From: Siphonodentalium dalli | Taxonomy: Eukaryota > Mollusca > Scaphopoda > Gadilida > Siphonodentaliidae | Length of the DNA stretch: 64,000 nt | Assembly (NCBI GenBank): GCA_032622095.1 | Contig: CP136067.1 | Span: 130,527,990 to 130,591,989, forward strand | Direction: 5' to 3' | In this document: positions 49,150 through 61,425 of the stretch, in pieces | Layout of the letters: every line of letters starts with the position of its first letter | Position numbering within the stretch: the stretch's first letter is position 1 | Notes under the pieces: model-generated | Database searches by the model: none | Told to the model about the DNA's origin: nothing | The model's input: the letters and a program-made list of their open reading frames with translations, nothing else | Made by a program: the position numbers and the translations under genes

Positions 49150-49700
49150 GCATGCAATGTATTCTTGCTAACACACAGTCTTGTTCTAGATTGAACACTG
49201 AAAAGGAGAGGACTTTGATACAATACTCAGACTAGTTGTCCTATTCTCTCTTCTGTCTTCATCTTTCACCTCATTGTGTTTGTTCAAGTTAGTTTGTACA
49301 TTTGATTGTAAGATGAATATTGGAAGAATAATTTGAGTCGACAGTAATGTCACATGCCGTCAATGGCTATGTCGTTAACATGCCGCCGTCATGCATAACC
49401 CGCATATCAATGTCGAATATGGTTCTTTACCTTTGCTAGCGTATGTGTGATCGATGCAAACGAGGGCAAATATTTAAGTGCATTGTCGCGGACAATTCAG
49501 AGGGAGAAGCATATTTCTCGCCCGTTAGAGACCGGAATGTCACCAGAGTGCCCTTAGGTTCGATGTCGTTAGAGTGTGGTATGTTACTTGAGCGCCTTCG
49601 GTCTGAAGGCGTTAGATGACGGAATGTCACCCGATCGCACTTAGGTCCGAGGGTGACATTCCGTCAAAAGCAGTTTCAAATCACCGTGGTTGTGAACATG
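49150..49700. repeat. Dispersed repeat R36, copy 2 (uninterrupted)
   Basis: Matches 36780-36985 plus 37965-38290 in order and orientation without the M4 insertion. It contains an extra internal block with several near-copies of GGAATGTCACC and CACTTAGGTCCGA. The part near 49600-49680 can pair with itself (TGACGGAATGTCACC against GGTGACATTCCGTCA). Confidence 0.7.
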
Positions 49701-49728
49701 CTAGATTTCAGCCTCTTCTCCAGAAAAC

Positions 49729-50052
49729 CGGCACATTATCTGATAATAGAACCTGTTTTTGGTTGATAATCTGCTTAGAATCGTCTCATTTTGAGTCGAT
49801 AATGTGTTGAACCTGAGAGCAATTTTGTCACACTATCGACTCATAATGAAGGGATTCTAAGCAGATTACGTGCGAACACTGACACAGATAAGACAACTTA
49901 CTACTTTCTAGGTGTACGCTCTTTAACGGGTGTTTTCACTGTGACCCGCGCCATAAACGAACGACATACGGGTAGGAGTCACTATCTGCTTATTTCAGAA
50001 TCAAGTAATCACATTAAATACCTATTTCACATTATAGGTCGATTATGTGCGT
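49729..50052 (+). mobile_element. MITE family M, copy M1
   Basis: It starts near CCGGCACATTATCTGATAAT and ends GGTCGATTATGTGCG. The inner half is palindromic: GATAATCTGCTTAGAATCG pairs with a GATTCTAAGCAGATTA run near 49851. Other copies lie at 51658-51983, 54228-54526, 36986-37953 (inverted) and 50551-50680 (inverted, partial). Confidence 0.75.
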
Positions 50053-50550
50053 GTTTCCGCGAGCATATGTTGTAGCTTTGGTTCTATTAATGTTTTGCTC
50101 ATGTTCCAATCGACAAAATCATCAGCGAAACCTAGAAGTGTTAGAAACATATTATTCTCTGAATCCGATAGAAATGCAATCTTGGTGAAATATATCACCA
50201 TTCACCAATTAGGATCAGTTACATAGTTCCCGGAGCTATGACCTTTCATACTTGTGTGATTGTTTGATTTCTGTATTCATGACTTGTCTATATTTTGCCG
50301 CTGGTGTCTTTTAATATTTTGTTTTATAATCAGATTCATTCAAGTCGTATTCATGCCTTATACGATTCTAATAATTTCGTGTATATCGACATTAATGATC
50401 GACGTTTTTTGTTGTTGTTCTGTGGCACCTGTTCAGCTTATTATATTGGGTCCGATTGGCTCCAGTGCTTGGCTGCTGAATCAACATATCCTCGCCCAAA
50501 TAAGCCTTTATCGACGTATAATGTGAAATATGTCACTATTCTCACAGAAA

Positions 50551-50680
50551 TACGCACATAATTGACCTACAATTTGAAATATGTACGGAAGTGTGATTAT
50601 TTGATTATGAAATAAGCATATAATGGACTCATACCCGTTATTTCGTTTTAAGGTGCGGGCCCCAGTGAACATACAATGTT
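50551..50680 (-). mobile_element. MITE family M, partial inverted copy M5
   Basis: TACGCACATAATTGACCTAC to GTTATTTCGTTTTAAGGTGC and GGGCC match the right half of M1-M3 in reverse. The left half is missing. Confidence 0.65.
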
Positions 50681-50824
50681 AAAGTGCTTACACCTGAAAA
50701 TTCGTGAGTTGGAGTATTTGTGTATTTGTCCGCACCCAATTTGCTTAGAATTTGCTTGGGATCGAGTTACGTTAGCTATGTTGTTGAAACAAGTTACTAT
50801 GTTGTTTAGACAGATTAATTACCT

Positions 50825-51246
50825 AACTTGTACAATAGAATAGGAAGTGGCGTTTTTACGGACGCCGTATATTAACTAACTTGTATAATATAATAGGAAG
50901 TGGCGGTTCTACCGACGCCGTATATAAACTAACTTGTATAATAGAATAGGAAGTGGCGGTTTTACCGACGCCGTATATTAACTAACTTGTATAATAGAAT
51001 AGGAAGTGGCGGTTTTTACAGACGCCGTATATTAACTAACTTGTATAGTATAATAGGAAGTGGCGGTTTTACCGACGCCGTATATTAACTACCTTGTATA
51101 ATAGAATAGGAAGTGATGGTTTTACCGACGCCGTATATTAACTAACTAGTATAATAGAATAGGGAGTGGCGGTTTTACGGACGCCGTATATTAACTAACG
51201 TATATAATAGAATAGGATGTGGCGGTTTTTACGGACGCCGTATATT
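50825..51246. repeat. 53-bp minisatellite, eight copies
   Basis: Units of 53-54 bp (TTAACTAACTTGTATAATAG, then AATAGGAAGTGGCGGTTTTA and CCGACGCCGTATA) begin at about 50841, 50894, 50947, 51000, 51054, 51107, 51161 and 51213 by the TAGG marker, with one to four changes each. It lies about 1.5 kb before the RGK copy B start. Confidence 0.95.
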
Positions 51247-51657
51247 TCCGTGAAGTCACGTCGTTCGACTTATCGTCAAACGTCGAGCGTTTATGTGGAA
51301 ATACCGTGATGTTCTCTAGCGCCAGAAATAATTCGGTGTCCACTCAGCACACCAACCGCGAACGAGTCGTAGATTTCCACAAAGGTTCAAAATATATATT
51401 GTCATCTCCGTGATACGATAGTGGTGTTGTTTAAATATATCCGAGTGATATCGTCAATGTCAGTGGTGAGGAGGGTCACACAATAAATACATAATAAAAA
51501 CATATGCCAGTAGTGGTGGTGGGGGTGCGCACGAAATAACAAAAACGTTTTGTCGTCAAACATATATATATAGGTTGTATCCATGGAGTCTAACTGTGTG
51601 GTTTAAACATGAGTGACGCCGTTGATGTCAGGGATGTCAACCTGTTCTCCCGAAACC

Positions 51658-51983
51658 CCCACATCATCTGCTCATGAAGAACTTATTTTAGGTAGATAAT
51701 CTGCTTATAGCTGCCTCATTTTGAGCCGATAATATTCTGAAAATGAGAGCATTTACTCACATTATCTACTCATAACGAGGCGATTCTAGGCAGATTATGT
51801 GTGGACAAAGTTAAAAATAAGCCAACCCACGACTTTTAAGGCATACAGTCTTTAACATATGGTTTCAGCGTGGCCCGTACCATAAAACGAAATAAAGAAC
51901 GGCTATGTCTCCATTATCTGCTTATATCAGAATCAAGTAATCACATTATGTACTTATTTCAAATTATAGATCGATTATGTGCG
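51658..51983 (+). mobile_element. MITE family M, copy M2
   Basis: It starts with CCTGTTCTCCCGAAACCCCC and ends GATCGATTATGTGCGTATTT. The palindromic centre TAGATAATCTGCTTATAGCT pairs with the GATTCTAGGCAGATTAT region. Similar in length to M1. Confidence 0.75.
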
Positions 51984-52760
51984 TATTTTCGCGATGATAT
52001 GTTGGGGAAGTAGTGCAGCACCAAACTTAACAGCAGATTTGAATCGCGGATTTCTCCCAAACCAACAAGTATACACATTCGTGATATGGAAGATAATGGT
52101 GTAGCTTAAATTCGGAATTGGTACCATTCGTGTCAGACATGGTGATCAGAGGAGGGAGCACCAAAACTATGTACAAATAAACGACCGATTTTCAAATTTT
52201 ATACGATATGACAAATATAATGGTGTGGTTTAAAGTTTCAAACACATGGCACTGTTCAAGTCAGGAATGGGGGTCGGATAAGGGGCACCAACATTAAAAC
52301 ATTAAAAATGTCACCGAGTAAACTAAACATATAAAGTCATCTACATGATGTGATGTATTTGTATCCAATCTGGGATATTGATATGGTAATCACCTTTTAT
52401 TACCGATCTTTCCAACCACGTCGATCGGGTATTTACTTTTTAACTCTGGTCGAACAAATTGCGATAAACTAACGGCAATAATACAACCAATATGACTAAC
52501 TCTGCATATGATTCATGTATAATAATGACCCTTCATGCCAATGTATGTATATATTTGAACTACCTTAAGCAAGATTATTCTATATTCCCATAAAATTTCC
52601 ACAACGGCGTTTTCCACGTCACTTTAACCTGAGCAACGACGGGTCAACCTACTGTATATATCATGTATCAAAATGCGTAAGAGGTTACGCAGGTCTCACG
52701 TGACTATTTCTGGCAACCTACGTCATAATATTATCATTTATTATAATTAGATGAGGATTC
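51984..52760. other. No gene; upstream region of RGK copy B
   Basis: AT-rich sequence with no repeat match found in the window. Confidence 0.35.
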
Positions 52761-52765
52761 AGGGT

Positions 52766-52805
52766 CCTATATATAGCAATCTACACGGGAACCACTCATA
52801 ACACA
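52766..52805 (+). promoter_or_regulatory. Candidate TATA promoter of RGK copy B
   Basis: CCTATATATAGCA at about 52766-52778 is a good TATA box, with start-site candidates about 25-32 bases on (CACTCATAAC). It lies about 150 bases before the first in-frame ATG. No experimental support. Confidence 0.4.
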
Positions 52806-52923
52806 CTTGCAACTCACCAGCATCACATCTATTTCTAAGCCTCAGTATTGATGCTGTTGACTTTTTGAATAATCCATCGCTGTATAATTGTATAACAGCT
52901 TCGAGCTCTTGTAGTTTGTCAGA

Positions 52924-53172
52924 ATGTCTTGTAATTATAAATCTAATTCTGAAGATCGTGACATGTACTCGTGCCGTTCGTTCAGCTTCACATCAAAAGG
53001 ACTAATCAACAAGGGGGTTCGATGCACTCTCTGGGTGACATAAGCCTAACATCAAGCAGTGGCGAATCGAGCTGTCGTGTGGCTGTCGTAGGTTCACATG
53101 ATGTTGGAAAGACGGCGCTGATCAGACAACTTATGACGTCAGAATACGTTGGTGATGTAGACGATGTTACAG
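52924..53172 (+). CDS. RGK-family GTPase copy B, first coding exon (contains a frameshift)
   Basis: From ATG 52924 one frame reads SEDRDMYSCRSFSFTSKG and LINKG, then is lost and stops at 53041. A second frame continues without a gap from GSMHSLGDISLTSSSG into CRVAVVGSHDVGKTALI, the G1 P-loop (GxxxxGKT), and EYVGDVDDVT. The RSFSxTSKGxxN(R/K)G stretch matches my recollection of invertebrate RGK N-termini, so both belong to one protein; one missing G in the GGGGG run near 53014 explains the break. The alternative is translation from ATG 53022 only, giving a very short N-terminus. The exon ends in phase 1 before GTTGGT. Confidence 0.82.
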
Positions 53173-54227
53173 GTTGGTACTTTAAATTTATGTTAATTAT
53201 TGAACTTTTAATTTGACACCTAATTTGAACCTAAGATCGATCAATACTTGAAATACATCTCTATGGGCACTATATGTCACAGAAACACGTACTGAGATAA
53301 CAATCAAAAAACATTTCAACACGATGTGTGGTCCCAAAAATACAGCCATTTGCAAGGCATGAAACAGAGAAGAGCCTTCCGTATTAGTTCGTGCTATGGT
53401 CGAATTAAAGGTCGTTTGTTTAAAACTGCTACAACATGGATATGACCATGGGAAGTATGTTTCCAAGCACATTAAGCCGATGTATCAACATGTCTTGTAT
53501 TTGTCAACCGATCTTATACCTCCCTCAAATTACACAGAGAGGATTTGTAAAGTCGAATGATCCATGACCGTTAAGTAGTTTAGCTTTGAAGCTCGTATAA
53601 TCATTTACTATTGTTTTGGCCCGAAAATCCAAAGTATTTAATTTTGATAACTAAATGTATATAGTGTGACGGGAATTGACGTTGAATCTAGGAATTTCGC
53701 GAAATAACAAATATGACGTTTTATTGTCGAATGCTTGTTGTCCACCGTACTAGTTGGCTGTAATTTGGCGATTATAGGGACAATATATATATAAATATGC
53801 ACTCACTCCAGCATCTCGCAGTGAATTGTGGTGGACAAATGGCTGTTGCAGACAGAGAAGTGGTGCCAGGTGTGTTAGTGTGATAATAGGGTTGTCTCAC
53901 CCCAACTTCTGATCTTCCAGCCAGTAATTAGTGGGAAATGTGCCATCAGTTGATGATTCCCTCGAGTCACGCTCTCGTTCCAATGTAATTCAGTTCTTCT
54001 CACTCGGTTGACACCTCTCTGTCAGATGAAACTCAATATCATATAAATGTATGACACCGGTTTAGTAAGAAACTTTTTTTTAAATGTATTGCAATGACTT
54101 TATATGGACAAACTATAGGGTCTCGAATATTGAGAGATCTTTTAAATGCAAGCATTATCAGTTGTCAGTTGTTGACACTTCACCAAGAGCACGCCATGTA
54201 TTTAGATCAGCCTGTTCTCCCAAAAAC

Positions 54228-54526
54228 CCGCACATTATCTTCTCATAATAAAACTTGTTTTAGGTAGATAATCTGCTTAGATTGCCTCATTTTGAGTTAT
54301 AATGTGCTGAAAAATAGAAAACAATTTGTCACATTATCCACTTGCGTTGAGGCGATTCTAAGCATATTATGTGCAGACAATGACACAAGTAAGCCAACTC
54401 ACGACTGTCTATGTGTACGCTCTTTAACTTGTGTTTTCACTGTGGATAGCACCATAAAACGAAATAACGGATATAATAAAATAATCACATTATGTAACTA
54501 TTCCACATTATAGATCGATTATGTGC
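54228..54526 (+). mobile_element. MITE family M, copy M3
   Basis: CCTGTTCTCCCAAAAACCCG at its left end (from 54211), the inner GTAGATAATCTGCTTAGATT palindrome, and TAGATCGATTATGTGC at the right end match M1 and M2. It lies in intron 1 of RGK copy B. Confidence 0.75.
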
Positions 54527-55287
54527 TTATTTGTTCCAGGATATGTTGCAGTTAAGATATACGTGTGTCCATTTACTACGTTGAGATACTGCCACTGTCT
54601 TGGATCATTTGGGATTGACACATAATTGTAAATTGACCATCTAAGCAAACCAATAGTTCAGTGACTTAATCTATCAGCATCACATTGCCCCACCAACATA
54701 ATAGGTAACTGAGCAGGACACATCAGTGTCATAGCCAATTAGCAATACCATTTAACCAGGGTGATTAAATGTGCGACATATTATAATAGACATCGGCGAC
54801 GCGACGAGAACTGACGGACATTGTTCGTGTCGATATGTTTTAATCTTCCTCGTCCAAAGTTAAGTATAAATTATTTGGAGTTACTGTCAGAAGTTATTAA
54901 GAGACTACCAAAAACGTCGATTTTAATACATATTATGATTAAAATATTTATTAGCATTTCACTCTTCGGGTACCAATAACTCCTACAATAATCAATACTT
55001 TCACAAAACATGTACACCAACACACAGCTAATTGTCTCGGCTATATAATAGGGAACCTCATTCATTTTTGTTAGAATGATGATTTAATATTGTATTGCCA
55101 CATATATTACAATGAAGAATGAACCAGCCACAATTATATCGACCAAACGAAACAATGCAATGTCGCCAAATTATCTATTACGACAAATCTTCGCAGCCCT
55201 TACCTGTAGACAATTTGTATTTCCTTGAAAAATATTTTGGCACGAATTTCACAATAAACTCGAACATATTGACAGAACCACACGAGC

Positions 55288-55560
55288 TTGGAAACACAGA
55301 TTACTGACACTGATACGGAGAATGACATTAGGGTGATATCAAGTTGTATACAGTGTGTGGCGATTTCCAGTTCCACTTTGTTGCGAGCTATGATTCTGCA
55401 GTTCACAGTTATTATTCTGACGTGCTCTTTCCTTTGTTTTGTCATTGATACATCCCTATATTCCAGAAGACACACAACACACAAATGTCTGTCATGTTAA
55501 ATGGAGAAACGATTGACAGCTCTTAAACGACGAAGCCCCTCACAATATCCCAATAAATTC
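55288..55560 (+). repeat. Tandem duplication unit carrying decayed exon 2
   Basis: The sequence GGAAACACAGATTACTGACA through TGCTCTTTCCTTTGTTTTGT and TGTCTGTCATGTTAAATGGA matches 55588-55840 about 300 bases downstream, with roughly 20% difference. The second unit carries the intact exon 2. Confidence 0.8.
55468..55535 (+). pseudogene. Decayed duplicate of RGK exon 2
   Basis: After TATATTCCAGA the sequence reads VSVMLNGETI in the exon 2 frame (55482-55511) and then reaches a stop (TAA at about 55527) where the true exon reads VWQFFTEE. The acidic start DDDDN is missing. It still has an AG acceptor but no usable donor. Confidence 0.7.
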
Positions 55561-55761
55561 GAAGATATCGACATCACCATAACAACTTGGAAACGCAGAT
55601 TACTAACATTGGTAGCGAAAAATAGCATCACGGTGGTGTCTCACTGCATACAGTCTGTTTCTGCGTCTGTTTCCGATCTGTTTGTAGCTCCTGCAGTTCT
55701 TTGTTAGTATTACGATGTTCTCTTTCATTGGTGTTTCATTGACTCACTGTTTATATTACAG

Positions 55762-55850
55762 ACGATGATGATGATAACAGTACACAGGTGTCTGTTATGT
55801 TAAATGGAGAAAAAGTCTGGCAGTTCTTCACCGAGGAACAATCAAATCAG
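55762..55850 (+). CDS. RGK-family GTPase copy B, exon 2
   Basis: The 89-base exon is bounded by a TATATTACAG acceptor and a GTATGA donor. Joined to exon 1 in phase 1 it reads D-DDDDNSTQVSVMLNGEKV and WQFFTEEQSNQ. In RGK proteins this is the beta2-beta3 hairpin after the acidic linker (pattern TVxVDGE), where the usual GTPase G3 motif DxxG is replaced; here the DxxG is also absent. It ends in phase 0, exactly what exon 3 of copy A requires. Exon 3 of copy B is not found before 64000. Confidence 0.85.
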
Positions 55851-58205
55851 GTATGATCTAGTCCATGCTGCGGACATTTTGCACTAATTCTCATTATCTA
55901 AAATATCATATTGTAACTTTCGAATTTTAAAATTGTATTCAGAGTTCCGGATCTCCAGTATCTGGAATGGGCGATTACGTATCTTTTGTGTTTTATTAAA
56001 GTACAAACTTGAAGATTTGAAATACAATACATACATTTTATACGTTCAATGCAATCGCTTACACATAAACAACTTTGATTACATCTAATTACCTTGAGAT
56101 GAACTTATAACGAAACAAAGCTTAGTTTCGTACATAGGCTATTTGATTTTGTGACGTCGCCATTTTTTCACAGGAGCTAATTTTTTAAGATCCGAATATT
56201 TTTGTCGCATAGAAGAACGGTGGGCTTATAACATTAATTTCGTAATTTGAAGTCAAGAGGCCAACTAAAATCGGTCGTTGTGCTCCTCTCATGACATTAG
56301 CAACCGACATCATCGCCATGACGAGTGTACTCTCTCTCTCTCTACTGAATCAAATTCTCGGACCCTCTACGTCAGAGGCCGAAAGTTTTGGATACCTGTC
56401 AGTTGATCAACGTATCTAGTAAGTTTAAATAATAATTAATGTTCTCGACAAATGCGTTATGCCCCACATAAGTAGGTATTTGTCATAAACTAATATAACT
56501 TGACCCACATGTCTACTAAATAGCCCGATTTGATGCTGTATCCAAACTTGATTAAACAATATTTTCCCACCGGTGCAGGATGCCTCATCGTCACAGCCAC
56601 AATATGACACAACTAAAGCTTTATATTCCAACTAATACACACCAGTTAATACTGCATGGTACTGTATAAACTTCTGTGCGAAAGGAAACAAGAAAACCAT
56701 AGTCAAAATTGGTAACGCCATCTATATCATATTATTACACATATATAAAATATATTGGACCTTTAATGTAGTGATTGTGAAAAATGTCTATATAGGTAAC
56801 GGCTATGTATATATAGTTGATTATAGGTAATTTTGCGAATATGTGTATAGTATGTGCTGAATGAGAAAGCATTTAAAAAAAAAAATTAATTGGACGTGCC
56901 AAACTAAAGTTATGATAATTATGAAATATGTACTCACGTATGATGTTTTCACAAAGGGCGCATACGTTCCGATTGGTTGAAAGGTCCATCGCCAAACATG
57001 GAGCGCCCGTTATATTGATACACCAAAATATTACTGGTTATATTCAAACAGCCATTGCCAACAAAATGACAACGCCTTGACGATTGACATGTTATTATGT
57101 TGACATGTTGCCAGCTCGCGGAAAATACACTAAACTGTCATTTTCTCGGTTCTCTTATACGACATTATAATGTTGTCGTCTGGCATGTAACTTCTCTTTG
57201 TTGTTTGTTCTAATTTCTATCATAATAGAGGTCTGTATTGACTGACAGAAGCCAATATACGGTGGCTGAACGCTGAATTAGGTTTCATTCACCACCGGTT
57301 ATGGAGACAAGTTAATCAAAATGCCTTCAAGGTTTCATGAAAGCACCACCTCAGAATTCCGTTAAAACAACTAATCCTTCAAATCATTGCAACAACTGCG
57401 ACTAATCACTGAAAGTTTCCCATTCACCACACCATAAAACCGCTAAATGCCGACCAAAAATCTACTAATCGGATTACATACACTCCGGATACTTCGCAAT
57501 AGGACATTTAGACATATGTTCACAGTGTTGAGTTGTCGGGGTTATTTCGGACACCACCAAGGGGTAATAAAAACAATATCACAACATCGATATGTTGGCT
57601 TTATGCATAATCAAAATATACCTTATTTAGACAAAACTACAAGTCATTTATATGAAATTTTAATGGCCAGCAAAAGGATGTTTCCAATGTGAAAAAAGTC
57701 CAATAGGTTGAGTTTATTTTTTGTCTCATTTTAGACCACATAATTGAACATCCATGTTTATCAGTCATAATTTGGTTTCAATATCTCATTCAAGTAATGC
57801 AATTATCAGGGCGTCAAGTTTTGACGCACATTAAAACAAACAAGAAAAACTTTCAACAGCGTTACAGACAGTTCTTGGTAATACATGGAACGTATACGAG
57901 CTCAAACAAGATTTAAAATGAAGGTCAGGGTTGACTTACAAGTAAATTACAAGTGGATTTATAAAAGCATGTGTCATAAGGAAGCGTTAGATGTTTGTAC
58001 CATTAGAGATTCATACTGTCCGACGTAACACAATTTTACGGTACAGCAAAGTTACCTGAACATTATGTTATGCATTGTATTCCCGCAATAAACTCTTCAA
58101 GAGTCGTCCAGCCATTGTTCACAACAAAATATCGAAAGCAATGATGCTGTCGTAAAATTTACATACTTTAACAATGAGACATCCGCGAAGATACATCGGC
58201 GAATA
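55851..58205 (+). other. RGK copy B intron 2, proximal part
   Basis: Starts GTATGA. AT-rich, with no transposon recognised. An 81-codon frame at 57447-57692 has no family support. The duplicated block begins at 58206. Confidence 0.6.
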
Positions 58206-61200
58206 CAATCACCCTGCAAAAGTCTAACCCGTATGGAAATTTCTAGTACCTTTTAAATCACAGCAATGGTTACTGCCGCCAACTTGAATTTTATGTCTTG
58301 AAGCTTTAATTTACTTTAATTTAATTTAATGATCTATAGGTATCGGTAGTATTTCTTCTTCTTTTTTTGGAATTAAACCTCATTCCCCAGTGTTTTGGCC
58401 AAACATAATCATAAAACTTAAAAAAAAATTAATAACACCTGAAATGAAACGTTTACTTAATGAAAAGATCATCGTACTGATGTCTACCTCGTGTTTCGAC
58501 ACGTTTACCAAGGAACTACACGTTCAGCGGTGTTGGCGTAGTAGAACATTAAAAATCATTAAAAGTTGCAGTTCGAGCCCGAGTCGGTACAGCTGAGGTC
58601 ACACTAACAGGACCACACAAGGTGAATCATTGTGACAAGTGGATATCTGCAGTGGTGCTATGCCATATTACATTTTGATGGGAATCCGTTAAACCGTGAG
58701 TCCGATTTCGAAAGTGTGCACATATTCACATATGTCTTTGCCAATTTTCCACGTATCGAGGCGGGAGGTGCACCAAATTAAAGGCACGTATGGTCTAAAT
58801 AATTGGTATGTGGCATTATTTTATGCACAGGGGATATTGATGACTTTTTATCGCAAATGAGTCTATGCTCAATATAGATCAGATAATTATAAGCCTTGTA
58901 TTAAGGTAAATACTCTTGGTAGGTTGTCGCACCTGTGGATATCGCTACTACATGACACATTAAGTTCGTCTGATACAAAATGTTTTCTTAAATAAAATAA
59001 ATCCTTTAAATTACCAAAAAAGTCATTACCGCATGTAACCTTCTATCAATATACGTGCCGCATCCGAGGTGTCATATATCACTGGTACCTTATTTTAACA
59101 ACTTTACCCCTACTTATCATTCGAACCTGGAGTGTCATCTGAATGGGTGTGTAATTCGATTGCTGTACAATATGGATCATACCCGCATATGCTATGCATG
59201 CTTCCACTTAAATCAGCATGACGAATCATCAATGACCAAATAAACCCAACCATGCATGTGGCTAAGTGCCGCATACAATATCATATGCATAGCAGGATTG
59301 TACATTTAATATAAACTGTTCCTTTTCAGTGAGAATAAAGTAAAGTTCACAAATAGTCATGGTGATACTTACTGGTCAAGGTCGTCTGAAAAATAGTTAT
59401 AACAAACTAAAATTCATCATCTAAACAATCACACACCAATAACGAACCTTCTCGTAATACACATGTCACATCCAATGTACTAACACACAATGGTACTATA
59501 TTATGACAAATTGGCCTTCCACTGACCATTCGAAACTGTAATGTCACCTGAATATCTAAATGAAAACCAAATGAGATTAATATAAATTGGCCTGGAACCC
59601 TGCATACATCTCAGTTTATTAATATTTAAAGTGACTTATACAAGATGATTTTTTACGCTATGTGCTTGCCCTATACCACGAATCGTAAGTTTCTTACTAT
59701 GCCATCTTATGTATCTAGTAGTCGCTTTAACAATCCGACAATAATCTTATCAGGTCTTATCAGAATTACTATTCAAATCCCATGTCTGGGATCGAAGCGG
59801 TATCGAAGTAAACTATTGCGAGAATCACAGTATTTAGTAGTATCTATAAACAGCAACAATGATACTAACACGCTATGGGTAGTTAATATACTTGGCACAT
59901 AAACACTCGAATATGTTAGTTAGGTTCATCCGCATGTGCGCGTAACATGACATGTGTGTTAATGTGTTTTACTGGAGAGGCACCCTCATGGCGTGAAAAG
60001 TGACGTAATTTTCGGCGCCACCCCCCCCCCCGTTTATAGATATTGGACCAACGTTTGGGAACACCTGTAAACAAAAGTCGATGGCGAAGAAAACATGTGA
60101 CGGTCGATACGTTTAATATGCTTCAACCAAAATAATCTCATCCCACTCACAGCGCTCAGTCAGTCCCAGTATCACATTATCTGTATTTTGTAGATCGCTC
60201 ATTTGGTTATTTGAGTATTGGTTATTAGAATAATGTATTTCTCCTCTTTGCTGCACGTTTCGTATACTACACTTTGTGCACAATACATTCTAAACGGTTT
60301 GACTAATTGCAGGCGAAATGGTGGGGGATTCGGTTAGGTGTACAATTCCAAGCCGGTTCGCCCTCCAGATCTGGCGATAAATAAGGGTTCAAATCCACAT
60401 GTTTCCATCGTGGACTTTGTAACTCGAAATCGCCATCTGGTGGAGTTGCCAGTTCCACGCCGACTGCCGGTTGTTTGCCGCACATAGTCGACGAGTTTAT
60501 CGGCCATTGAAATCACTATTAGATTAGCCGTGAATGTGTGGATTTCCTCTACCACTAAAACTGGCAATGTCGTGACATGGCATTAGTTGCTGAAAGCGAC
60601 ATAAACTCCCAATCAGTCAATCACGCAGGGAAAATGTTGACGTGAGTCACGTGACTTCTGTTGGCAAGTGGCAACACGTGGTTACGGGTAGGCGTGGCTG
60701 AACATTGCTATTGTCTTCAATATTGCCCTAGTAGTATTATAGTATTCAGTTATACATGTTAAGCCTGTATTATACACCATGAACAATGTCGTGTCCCGCT
60801 ATGCATGGGAAATTGTCATCACGTCGTTGAGCTCTAGTATCAATAATACAATATAAAGAATAATGGAACTGTGTTTGTAATTGTCGTCAGGTTTTTATAT
60901 AGACTAGATCCCGCCTATTAATGCGCTGTTACATCACTAACCAACAAAATTGTGCATTGCATCCGACGGGGACAATGCTACATTTGAAATCCATTGAGTG
61001 AACACTTAAATGTGAATGGGAGTTCAAGTGACGTACTTCTGATAAAATCGTCGTCGGTTTTTTTAAATAGACTGTATATGCAGTTGGTGGTCCTCAAATA
61101 ACATTATAACCTTTAATTATAAATACGCCATGTTGACACTTTTCCAAATTGTACACCTATCTCACCAGTTCTGATTAAAACCATACTCAGACTCTAAAAG

Positions 61201-61425
61201 TACTGAGTCTAATGACAATGCATAGAGGTTCCATTATTCCCAGCAGGAATTACGTAATTACCAGCCAATCACAATATCCTCAAGAACGCGAGGTAACCAA
61301 TCAGGCGATAGTCGCATGGAATCCCCAAGAATAGGGTAATTCTGTCAGCCGGTGCCGATTCCAGTAACCCCCCCCCAAATAGTTATAAATAACACAATAA
61401 CTTTTCCGCCGCATGGCTAATGTTT
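58206..61425. repeat. Segmental duplication, copy 2
   Basis: Matches 1-3013 in the same orientation. It carries 196 extra bases at 58750-58945 and 17 at about 59597-59613. Unlike copy 1 it continues past 61425 into the rest of the 788-bp element, so copy 2 keeps the older arrangement. It lies in intron 2 of RGK copy B. Confidence 0.93.
58750..58945. other. 196-bp insertion/deletion between the duplication copies
   Basis: Present here and absent at 545/546 in copy 1. The junctions share one C. No convincing terminal repeats or target duplication, so it may be a deletion in copy 1 rather than an insertion here. Confidence 0.85.

Larger units (their letters stand above)
53173..55761 (+). other. 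RGK copy B intron 1
   Basis: It begins GTTGGT and ends TTTATATTACAG. It holds MITE M3 and a duplicated block containing a decayed copy of exon 2. No other gene seen. Confidence 0.75.
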
